A DNA stretch of 35,427 nucleotides from Pseudomonadota bacterium. GTDB taxonomy: Bacteria > Pseudomonadota > Gammaproteobacteria > Burkholderiales > Casimicrobiaceae. Shown piece by piece: positions 28,366 to 35,427 of this stretch (position 1 is the first letter of the stretch; every line of letters begins with the position of its first letter). The notes below the pieces were generated by a model. That model saw nothing but the letters and a program-made list of their open reading frames with translations. It made no database searches and was not told the DNA's origin. The stretch is from contig JAJXTF010000007.1 in NCBI GenBank assembly GCA_021784125.1, positions 1 to 35,427 on the forward strand, written 5' to 3'. Both the position numbers and the translations under genes were made by a program.

Positions 28366-28585
28366 AGTGACGAACGTATCCGTTCACGGCTTCTGGGTGC
28401 TCGTCGGGTCCGAGGAACTGCATCTGCCGTTTTCCCAGTTCCCGTGGTTTCGCGACGCGCCGATCGCCAAGCTCGCGCACGTAACGCGCCCCTCCCCTGA
28501 CCATCTGTACTGGCCGGACCTCGACGTCGATCTCGCAGTCGAGTCGATCAGGCACCCCGATCGCTTTCCGCTCGTGAGCCGGTAA
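28319..28585 (+). CDS. DUF2442 domain protein
   Basis: VEVTNVSVHGFWVLVGSEELHLPFSQFPWFRDAPIAKLAHVTRPSPDHLYWPDLDVDLAVESIRHPDRFPLVSR; overlaps DUF4160 gene by 47 bp. Confidence 0.88.
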   Translation: MRAKSADDGASTSQVEVTNVSVHGFWVLVGSEELHLPFSQFPWFRDAPIAKLAHVTRPSPDHLYWPDLDVDLAVESIRHPDRFPLVSR

Positions 28586-28619
28586 GGCTGCGGAGCGATG
28601 CCCGCCCGCGGCCCGCTGG

Positions 28620-29069
28620 CTACGACCCCTTCGTCTGATCGAAGGCTTCCCGCCAGCCGGTCTGCGGCGATCCGCCGGGATGAGCGACCTCGGTCAACAG
28701 CGCGTTGGCCTCGACCTCGATGCGCGAGCCGCGCGGCAGCGCCGCCACCTGGAAGGTCGAGCGTGCCGGATACGGCGCTTCGAAATAGGTCGCCATGATC
28801 TCGTTGACTTTGGCGAAATCGGCGAGGTCGACGAGCAGGATCGCCAGCTTGACGATGTCGTTGAGCGTCGCATTCGCCGCGGCCAGCACCGCACGCATGT
28901 TCCTGAACACCTGGTGCGCCTGCGCCTCGATGCCCTCGACGATCTGCATGGTCTTCGGATCGAGCGGAATCTGGCCCGACATGTAGAGCATGTCGCCGAC
29001 GCGGATCGCCTGCGAATAGGGACCGATCGCGGCCGGCGCGTCCGGACTGTGGATCACCTGTTTGGTCAT
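28620..29069 (-). CDS. RidA/YjgF family protein
   Basis: VIHSPDAPAAIGPYSQAIRVGDMLYMSGQIPLDPKTMQIVEGIEAQAHQVFRNMRAVLAAANATLNDIVK...AALPRGSRIEVEANAL. Confidence 0.95.
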   Translation of the reverse strand: MTKQVIHSPDAPAAIGPYSQAIRVGDMLYMSGQIPLDPKTMQIVEGIEAQAHQVFRNMRAVLAAANATLNDIVKLAILLVDLADFAKVNEIMATYFEAPYPARSTFQVAALPRGSRIEVEANALLTEVAHPGGSPQTGWREAFDQTKGS

Positions 29070-29117
29070 GCTCCCCTCCGTCATTCGTCGCGCGAGTTTA
29101 GCAGGGCGCGTTGCCTC

Positions 29118-29123
29118 TACAAT
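29118..29123 (+). promoter_or_regulatory. Candidate -10 box for the alpha-hydroxy-acid dehydrogenase gene
   Basis: TACAAT 32 bp before the predicted ATG in a divergent intergenic region; -35 weak. Confidence 0.3.
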
Positions 29124-29155
29124 GTCGCCTGCCGCCCTCGCCCCGGATGCCCGCG

Positions 29156-30301
29156 ATGACCGTCATCACCAATATCGAAGACCTGCGCGTGATCGCCAAG
29201 CGGCGCGTGCCCAGGATGTTCTACGACTACGCCGACTCCGGCTCGTGGACCGAGGGCACCTATCGCGCGAACGAGGCCGATTTCCGGAAGATCAAGCTGC
29301 GCCAGCGCGTGGCCGTCAACCTCGAGAACCGGTCGCTGCGCACGACGATGATCGGCGAGGACGTCGCGATGCCCGTCGCGCTCGCACCGGTGGGGCTCAC
29401 CGGCATGCAGCACGCCGACGGCGAGATCCTTGCCGCGCGCGCGGCCGAGAAGACCGGCGTGCCGTTCACGCTGTCGACGATGAGCATCTGCTCGATCGAG
29501 GACATTGCGGCGCACACCAAGAAGCCGTTCTGGTTCCAGCTCTACGTGATGCGCGACCGCGCCTTCGTCGAGCGCCTGATCGAGCGCGCCCGCGCCGCGC
29601 GCTGCTCGGCGCTGATGCTGACGCTGGACCTGCAGATCCTCGGCCAGCGCCACAAGGACCTGAAGAACGGCCTGTCGGCCCCGCCCAAGCCGACATTCGC
29701 GAACCTCGTCAACCTCGCGACCAAGCCGCGGTGGTGCCTCGGCATGCTCGGCACCCGGCGGCGCCAGTTCGGCAACATCGTCGGCCACGTCGAGGGCGTC
29801 GGGGACATGGGATCGCTTTCGGCGTGGACCACCTCGCAGTTCGACCCCGCGCTCAACTGGGGCGACGTCGAATGGATCAAGAGACGCTGGGGCGGCAAGC
29901 TCATCCTCAAGGGCATCCAGGATCCGGATGACGCGCGGCTCGCCGCCGATTCGGGCGCCGACGCGCTGATCGTCTCCAACCACGGCGGCCGCCAACTCGA
30001 CGGCGCAGCGTCGTCGATCGAAGCGCTGCCGCCGATCGTCGATGCGGTGGGCTCGCGCATCGAGGTGTGGATGGACGGCGGCATCCGCTCGGGTCAGGAC
30101 GTGCTGAAGGCGCTGGCGCTGGGCGCCAAGGGGACACTGATCGGCCGCGCGTTCGTCTACGGACTGGGCGCGATGGGCGAGGCCGGAGTCGCGAAGGCGC
30201 TGGAGATCATCCGCAACGAGCTCGACCTGACGATGGCATTCTGCGGGCGAACGAAGGTACAGGACATCGATGCCAGCGTGCTGCTGCCGGCCAAGCCGTG
30301 A
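29156..30301 (+). CDS. FMN-dependent alpha-hydroxy-acid oxidizing protein (LldD family)
   Basis: MFYDYADSGSWTEGTYRANEADFRKIKLRQRV...VALAPVGLTGM...ADALIVSNHGGRQLDGAASSIEALPPIVDAVG. MPAM start at 29147 is an alternative. Confidence 0.93.
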   Translation: MTVITNIEDLRVIAKRRVPRMFYDYADSGSWTEGTYRANEADFRKIKLRQRVAVNLENRSLRTTMIGEDVAMPVALAPVGLTGMQHADGEILAARAAEKTGVPFTLSTMSICSIEDIAAHTKKPFWFQLYVMRDRAFVERLIERARAARCSALMLTLDLQILGQRHKDLKNGLSAPPKPTFANLVNLATKPRWCLGMLGTRRRQFGNIVGHVEGVGDMGSLSAWTTSQFDPALNWGDVEWIKRRWGGKLILKGIQDPDDARLAADSGADALIVSNHGGRQLDGAASSIEALPPIVDAVGSRIEVWMDGGIRSGQDVLKALALGAKGTLIGRAFVYGLGAMGEAGVAKALEIIRNELDLTMAFCGRTKVQDIDASVLLPAKP

Positions 30302-30313
30302 GCACGCCAGATC

Positions 30314-31756
30314 TCAGAGCGTCTTGAGGAACGCCACCAGGTCGTCCTTCTCCTGCTGCGTGAAGCCGATGCCGAAGCGCGTGTCGTAGAAATCGACAAC
30401 CGCCTCGAGGTCCTTGGCGAAGCCGTTGTGGAAATACGGCGCGCGGCTGGCGAGACCCCGCAGCACCGGGCCCTTGAAGCGGCCGATGTCCTTCCACTTG
30501 CCGCTGACGAGCGCGCGGCCCGGATCGGTGGTCTGCACGGTGTCGCCGGTCACGTTATTCTGCAGCGTGTAGAGCGGCAGGTCCCGGCTGCGCCGCGACG
30601 CGTCGGCGATGCCGATGTCGAGCGGCACGGGCGTCGAGTGGTCGCCGGCGTTCGGGGAATCGTGACAGGTCGTGCAGGTGCCTGCGATCGTCGGCGCGCC
30701 GAGATCGTCGTTCAGCCCCTTGACCCCGGTGATGACAATCGGCTTGGTGTCGAACAGCCGCTCGCCGCGGGCGACCGCCGCCCGCGCTTCGCTGCGGTCG
30801 ATGCGCTCGCCGGGATCGGGCGCGTGGTGACCGACGACGTCCCAGCTCGCGTAGAGAGTGAAGACCTTCGGGTCGAAAGGCGCGCCGGTAACGTAATCCC
30901 CGGCCAGGACGTCGTTGATGCCGAAGTGGAACGGGACGGTGCTGAGATGCACCGGCCCGCCCAGCGCGCCGCGCGAGGTCAACCTGCCGGCGGCATCGTC
31001 GTACACCTGCGCCGTGTAGAGCGAAGCTTCGAAATCGATGATGGCCTCGCGCTCGGGCTGTGTGAGCGCCTGCAGCGCCTGCGCATGGCCGAGGGTCGCA
31101 GCGTTGGCCTGGTCGGCGAGATCGAAGTGGATGCTCGCGAAGCAGATGCCGGTGACGGTGCCGGTGAGGCAATCCTTCGATGCCGGATCGCGAAACGTCT
31201 CCCGGCCGTCCCACATCACCGCGCTCAGGAAGCGCAGGTTGGTCGCGGGCAACGGTCGGCGGAACAGCGACAGGTCGGAAGCGCTGGCGTGGCCGTAGGG
31301 ATCATCGACGCCGACCAGCGTGAATTCGGCACCGTCGGGGATCGGCAGGCCGACACGGATCAGCCCCTTGGTCAGCAGCATCGCATAGGCCTTGCGACGC
31401 GCAGCGAGCGTCGACACGTCGGCGGTAGGCGAGACAGAGCCGTCATTGCTGCGAAAGATCGGGTCGGTACCCCCGCTGGCCCTGAAACGGGCCTGGACGT
31501 TGGCCGGCGTGATCGTCCAGCCGGCGCTGGCCTGGTGGCAGGTGCCGCAGCTGCGGCCGTTGGTACCGAAGACCTTGAAGAACGGGCTGCCGAGGTCGAT
31601 GCTCCCCGCCGTCGAGTAAGTCGCCGCCATCCCGGAGGGGTTGTTGAACAGGAGCAGCGGCGGCAGCTGCCGCGACGTCTGTGCAAGCGCTGCGCCGGGC
31701 AGCAGCAGCGCAGCGAGGGTTCCCGATGCAATCGATATCCAACGCGATGCAGCCAT
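30314..31756 (-). CDS. Exported di-haem protein, cytochrome c peroxidase/MauG-like
   Basis: Signal peptide MAASRWISIASGTLAALLLPGAALAQ; two CxxCH (CGTCHQ, CTTCHD); FFKVFGTNGRSCGTCHQ...APYFHNGFAKDLEAVVDFYDTRFGIGFTQQEKDDLVAFLKTL. Confidence 0.88.
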   Translation of the reverse strand: MAASRWISIASGTLAALLLPGAALAQTSRQLPPLLLFNNPSGMAATYSTAGSIDLGSPFFKVFGTNGRSCGTCHQASAGWTITPANVQARFRASGGTDPIFRSNDGSVSPTADVSTLAARRKAYAMLLTKGLIRVGLPIPDGAEFTLVGVDDPYGHASASDLSLFRRPLPATNLRFLSAVMWDGRETFRDPASKDCLTGTVTGICFASIHFDLADQANAATLGHAQALQALTQPEREAIIDFEASLYTAQVYDDAAGRLTSRGALGGPVHLSTVPFHFGINDVLAGDYVTGAPFDPKVFTLYASWDVVGHHAPDPGERIDRSEARAAVARGERLFDTKPIVITGVKGLNDDLGAPTIAGTCTTCHDSPNAGDHSTPVPLDIGIADASRRSRDLPLYTLQNNVTGDTVQTTDPGRALVSGKWKDIGRFKGPVLRGLASRAPYFHNGFAKDLEAVVDFYDTRFGIGFTQQEKDDLVAFLKTL

Positions 31757-31833
31757 GGCGAGCTCCGATCCGGGCGCCGGATTCCCCGGCCTCTACCTGA
31801 CGAATCGGAAACGGTGATCGGGAACCGACAGCT

Positions 31834-31860
31834 CCGCCGACGAACGGCGGGATTTCCGCC
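31834..31860 (-). promoter_or_regulatory. Overlapping alternative hairpins between kinase stop and CCP-like gene
   Basis: Plus-strand CCGCCG-ACGAA-CGGCGG and GGCGG-GATTT-CCGCC share the central CGGCGG arm, so the two stems are mutually exclusive. Confidence 0.3.
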
Positions 31861-31890
31861 TCCGCGCCGATGGCCGGTGGGTAGCGGGCC

Positions 31891-34650
31891 TCAGCGGGCG
31901 GAGGCTGTGGCCGGCGCGAGCGCCGCAGCCTGCGCTTCCGCAGCCCGCACGTCGGGATGGTCCGGGCCGAGGGTTTCGCGCAACTCGGCCGCCGCGGCGG
32001 CGAACGCCTGCTGCGCCGCAGCAGACTCGCGTATCGCCACCTGCGCCCTGCCCAGCGCGAGCCAGATGCCGCCCAGCAGGCTCGAGTGCTGCCCGGAGGC
32101 AAGGGTCTGCTGTTCGATCCCGAGTGCGCGGCGCGCGTCGGCTTCGGCATCGGCAGGACGCCCCATCTCGAGTTCCAGCCGCGAACGCCGAAGCAGGACC
32201 GAAGGCAGAAGGTACCCACTCGACGGCGTCGACGAGGCGATGTCCACCGCGCGATCGGCGAATTGCAGGGCGGCAGGAAAGTCCTGACGCGCCCCAGCCA
32301 GCATCGAGCGCTCGGATGCGACGCTGACGAAGGCGACATGGCCCGCCGGCAACATGCGGCGCAGCCGCGGCTCGACTTCGTCGAGCGCCTGCTCGGCGCC
32401 GTCCAGGTCGCCGCGGTTGCGGCGGATCGACGCCTGCAGGGTCAACGACATGTTGGTGATGACCTCGTCGCCCGATGCGCGTGCCTCGGCCGAGGCGCGA
32501 TCGGCGTAGCGGGCCGCCTCGTCGCTGCGACCGAGATCCTTCAGGGCCCGCGCGTAGTTGGTGAGCAGCATCGGCGACACGCCCTTGCCGGCATCGTCGC
32601 TGCGGCTGATGTCGATCGCCTTGCGCAGCAGCCCTTCGGCGCGATAGGGCTGGCCCATCTGCACCAGCGCAATGCCCCAGTTGTTGAGCAGCGTCCCGGC
32701 CTGCTGCGTGTCGCCGCGGCCCAGCGCCTCCAGCTTGCGTTCGGCAACGGCGAACGCAGCGTCGGCTTGCCTGAAATGTCCCGCGACGCGATACGCCTCC
32801 GCCATTCCCTGCCACACCCGCTGCTCCAGCACCGGCGACGCAAACGGCAGTCCGGGAAGGAGCCTCTTCGCCTCCTCCGCGCGCTGCGCTCCGACGTCGG
32901 CCTCGCCCAGCATGCGCGCGGCATCGGCGGCAAGCAGCAGGCAATCGATGCGGTCATAGCGATGCTCGGCCTGGTCGGGAAGCACGGCGAGCGCCTCGGC
33001 GTAGATCCGATTCGATTCCTCGCGCTTCCCCTGATAGGCGAGCGCGCTCGCCCACGCGCAGGCCGCGCGCGCCCGCACCGCCGGGTCGGGGTCGTTGCGC
33101 GACAGTGCATACGCCCGCGCCAGCACGCGCCGACCATCCGCCTGGGCATCCAGCCTGGAGTAGTCACGGCCGATGGCGACGAGCAGGTCGCTGCGCGACG
33201 CATTCGAGGTCTCGCGCTCGACGATCTTCTCCCCGCGCGCGAGCAGCTCGGGCGCCGTGACCGGCTTGCCCGAAGGCGCCGCGTTGTAGAGCAGGAACCC
33301 GGTGAGGTCGTTGACCGCCTCGACGCGTGCCACTTGGCGCAGCGCGAAATCGCGCTGCTCGGCGGCGTGACGCCATTGCAGGATCGTGCCGGCGAGACCG
33401 ACCAGCGTTGCAACGGCCGCCAGCGACGACAGCGCGACCGGCAGGCGGTTGCGCTCGATGAACTTGGTCGCGCGATAGACGAATGAATCGGGACGTGCGC
33501 TGACCGGCTGGCTGGCAAGATAGCGGCGCAGGTCCTCGGCGAAAGCCGTGACCGAGGCATAGCGCTCGAGCGGCTCCTTCTTGAGCGCCTTGGCGACGAT
33601 GTTGTCGAGATCGCCGCGCAGCCGCCGCCGCAGGCGCTCGGGCGTCGTGCCCCGGGCCCCGGCGTTGGCAGTCAATGTTTCGGTGGTGGCGCTGCGCGTG
33701 GAGGCCACCGCCTCCGAGATCCGCGGGGCGGGCGTCTCGACGATGGCGTGGAGCAGTCCTGCCGGGCTGCGCAGCGTCGCGCCCGCCGGATGCTGGCCGG
33801 CCAGCAGCACGTAGAGCAGCACGCCCAGCGCGTAGACGTCGGTCGCCGTCGTGACCGGCAAGCCGGCGAGCTGCTCGGGCGCAGCGAACTCCGGCGTCAG
33901 CATCCGGCCCGCCTCGCGCGTCAGCTGCGTCGCGCCGCCTTCGCCTTCGTCGTCGTCGAGCAGCGTGGCGATGCCGAAATCGAGCAGCTTGACCACGCCG
34001 CTTTTGGTGACCAGCACGTTGGCGGGCTTGATGTCGCGGTGCACGATGAGGTTCGCATGCGCGTGCGCGACGGCCGCCAGCACGTCGAGGAACAACCGCA
34101 GCCGCGCCTCGACGCCGAAGCCCCTGCCGTCGCAGTACCGGTCGATCTCTTCGCCCTCGACGCGCTCCAGCACCAGGTAAGGCTGGCCGGTTGGCGCGAC
34201 GCCCGCGTCGAGCAACGCCGTGATGTGCGGATGGGTGAGGCGTGCGAGGACGTCGCCTTCGCGCCGGAAGCGCTGCTCGGAGGCGCGGCCCATCAGCGCG
34301 GCGTTGAGCAGCTTGACCGCAACCTTGGCCTCGTAGCGGCCGTCGCTGCGGTGGGCGAGCCAGACGCTGCCCATGCCACCGTGCCCGAGCAGCTCCTCGA
34401 GCGTGTAGGCGCCGAAGGTCTGCCCGGCGAGCGTCGCGCTCCCTGGAGGAGCCGGACCTTGCTCGAGATACCCGGCTGCATCGAGCGCGTCGGCCTCGCC
34501 GAGCAGCGCTTCGAGCTCCGCCGCGAGCGCCGCATCGCGCGCCCGCAGCGAGGCGAGCCACTGCGCACGCTCCGACTCCGGCTGTTCGAGGGCGCGGTCG
34601 AGCCACGGACTCAGCTGCCGCCAGCGCTCGCTGCCGGGGGGCGCGGGCAT
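31891..34650 (-). CDS. Transmembrane Ser/Thr protein kinase with C-terminal TPR-like repeats
   Basis: GHGGMGSVWLAHRSDGRYEAKVAVKLL...LIVHRDIKPANVLVTKSGVVKLLDFGIATLL...FAAPEQLAG...TDVYALGVLLYVLLAG; TM LPVALSSLAAVATLVGLAGTILQW; helical repeats after it. Confidence 0.95.
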   Translation of the reverse strand: MPAPPGSERWRQLSPWLDRALEQPESERAQWLASLRARDAALAAELEALLGEADALDAAGYLEQGPAPPGSATLAGQTFGAYTLEELLGHGGMGSVWLAHRSDGRYEAKVAVKLLNAALMGRASEQRFRREGDVLARLTHPHITALLDAGVAPTGQPYLVLERVEGEEIDRYCDGRGFGVEARLRLFLDVLAAVAHAHANLIVHRDIKPANVLVTKSGVVKLLDFGIATLLDDDEGEGGATQLTREAGRMLTPEFAAPEQLAGLPVTTATDVYALGVLLYVLLAGQHPAGATLRSPAGLLHAIVETPAPRISEAVASTRSATTETLTANAGARGTTPERLRRRLRGDLDNIVAKALKKEPLERYASVTAFAEDLRRYLASQPVSARPDSFVYRATKFIERNRLPVALSSLAAVATLVGLAGTILQWRHAAEQRDFALRQVARVEAVNDLTGFLLYNAAPSGKPVTAPELLARGEKIVERETSNASRSDLLVAIGRDYSRLDAQADGRRVLARAYALSRNDPDPAVRARAACAWASALAYQGKREESNRIYAEALAVLPDQAEHRYDRIDCLLLAADAARMLGEADVGAQRAEEAKRLLPGLPFASPVLEQRVWQGMAEAYRVAGHFRQADAAFAVAERKLEALGRGDTQQAGTLLNNWGIALVQMGQPYRAEGLLRKAIDISRSDDAGKGVSPMLLTNYARALKDLGRSDEAARYADRASAEARASGDEVITNMSLTLQASIRRNRGDLDGAEQALDEVEPRLRRMLPAGHVAFVSVASERSMLAGARQDFPAALQFADRAVDIASSTPSSGYLLPSVLLRRSRLELEMGRPADAEADARRALGIEQQTLASGQHSSLLGGIWLALGRAQVAIRESAAAQQAFAAAAAELRETLGPDHPDVRAAEAQAAALAPATASAR

Positions 34651-34656
34651 CGCGTT

Positions 34657-35214
34657 TCAGCCGATCTCGTCGCCCAGCGCGCGGCGCAGGTACAGGCGCG
34701 CCTTCAGCCAGTCGCGCTGGACGGTGCGCTCCGACACGCCGCGCAGCGCCGCGATCTCGGTCACCGAGAGGCCGCCGAAATACTTGAGATCGACGAGCTC
34801 GGCGAGCGCCGCATCCACCTGCGCCAGGGATTCGAGGACTTCGCCGACCCGCGATGGATCGGGCGAAGCGGAGGACTGATCGGCGACATCGGTGTCGAAC
34901 GAGGTCAGGTGAAACGCCCCGCCGCGCTTCTGCGCGTGCCGGTTGCGCGCGTAGTCGATGATCAGGCCACGCATCGCGCGCGCCGCGTACGCCATGAATC
35001 GCGCGCGGTCCGGATAGCGCGCGACATCGCGCAGCGAGAGGTCGAGGTAGGCTTCGTGGAGCAGCGTGGTGGCGCTCAGCGACACTCCGGCGCCGCGCCG
35101 CAACTGCTGCTGGGCGAGCCGGTGCAACTCGCCGTAGAGCGCCTGGAACAGCGCTTCCGCCGTCGGCGGCAGATCGCATCGAGCCTCTGCCGCGCCTGGA
35201 AACGTCGACGCCAT
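34657..35214 (-). CDS. ECF sigma factor (ECF43-like / TIGR02999-like)
   Basis: LFQALYGELHRLAQQQLRRGAGVSLSATTLLHEAYLDLSLRD...ARFMAYAARAMRGLIIDYARNRHAQKRGG...LVDLKYFGGLSVTEIAALRGVSERTVQRDWLKARLYLRRAL; 6 bp upstream of kinase gene. Confidence 0.93.
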   Translation of the reverse strand: MASTFPGAAEARCDLPPTAEALFQALYGELHRLAQQQLRRGAGVSLSATTLLHEAYLDLSLRDVARYPDRARFMAYAARAMRGLIIDYARNRHAQKRGGAFHLTSFDTDVADQSSASPDPSRVGEVLESLAQVDAALAELVDLKYFGGLSVTEIAALRGVSERTVQRDWLKARLYLRRALGDEIG

Positions 35215-35296
35215 CGCCTGTGCCCGCCTGACTGGGCCTCCATGAAGCCGGTCGTCCGGGAAGTTTACCCCGGTACCTGCCCGCGGCGGGCCGGGT

Positions 35297-35302
35297 TATA
35301 AT
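35297..35302 (+). promoter_or_regulatory. -10 box for tRNA-Ala
   Basis: TATAAT 12 bp upstream of tRNA 5' end; no clear -35 at 17-bp spacing. Confidence 0.55.
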
Positions 35303-35314
35303 GCGCGGCTACGT

Positions 35315-35390
<76 letters not shown>

Positions 35391-35400
35391 GATTCGCGAT

Positions 35401-35427
35401 AAGGCCTTGAGAAATCAAGGCCTTTTT
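35401..35427 (+). terminator. Rho-independent terminator after tRNA-Ala
   Basis: AAGGCCTTGA-GAAA-TCAAGGCCTT-TTT: perfect 10-bp stem, GAAA tetraloop, T run cut by window end. Confidence 0.9.

Noticed and set aside
33748-35301. 517-aa plus-strand ORF opposite the kinase/sigma genes
   Set aside because: Antisense GC artefact; low-complexity R/Q/H/D composition.

Overview
This is a high-GC, gene-dense chromosomal window with betaproteobacterial character (taxonomy inferred only from gene content and GC). I can support about 36 protein-coding genes and one tRNA-Ala(CGC). I saw no rRNA, CRISPR array, prophage or IS element. Housekeeping content: hemC-hemD, dusA, a tightly overlapped rph-rdgB-hemW-orf59-chaC operon, hemA-prfA-GNAT-prmC, recG, folM-type pteridine reductase, MidA/NDUFAF7-type methyltransferase, RidA, an FMN-dependent alpha-hydroxy-acid dehydrogenase. 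Accessory content: (i) an ECF sigma / DUF4142 / cupredoxin cluster next to a sulfite dehydrogenase pair (SorA/SorB-like); (ii) a second, SoxC/SoxD-like pair without other sox genes; (iii) an LPS/glycan-type GT2-epimerase pair followed by an apparently chimeric ORF (ATP-grasp N-terminus joined to a TctC/Bug C-terminus); (iv) a DUF4160-DUF2442 two-gene cassette; (v) a MauG/CCP-like di-haem protein; (vi) an ECF43-like sigma factor with a transmembrane Ser/Thr kinase-TPR protein. The best candidates for something under-described are the chimeric ORF (14308-14940), the kinase/ECF module (31891-35214), the DUF4160/DUF2442 cassette (28126-28585) and the ECF-cupredoxin-SorAB neighbourhood (5056-8691). 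All product calls come from reading the translated sequences and recognising motifs; no database search was run.
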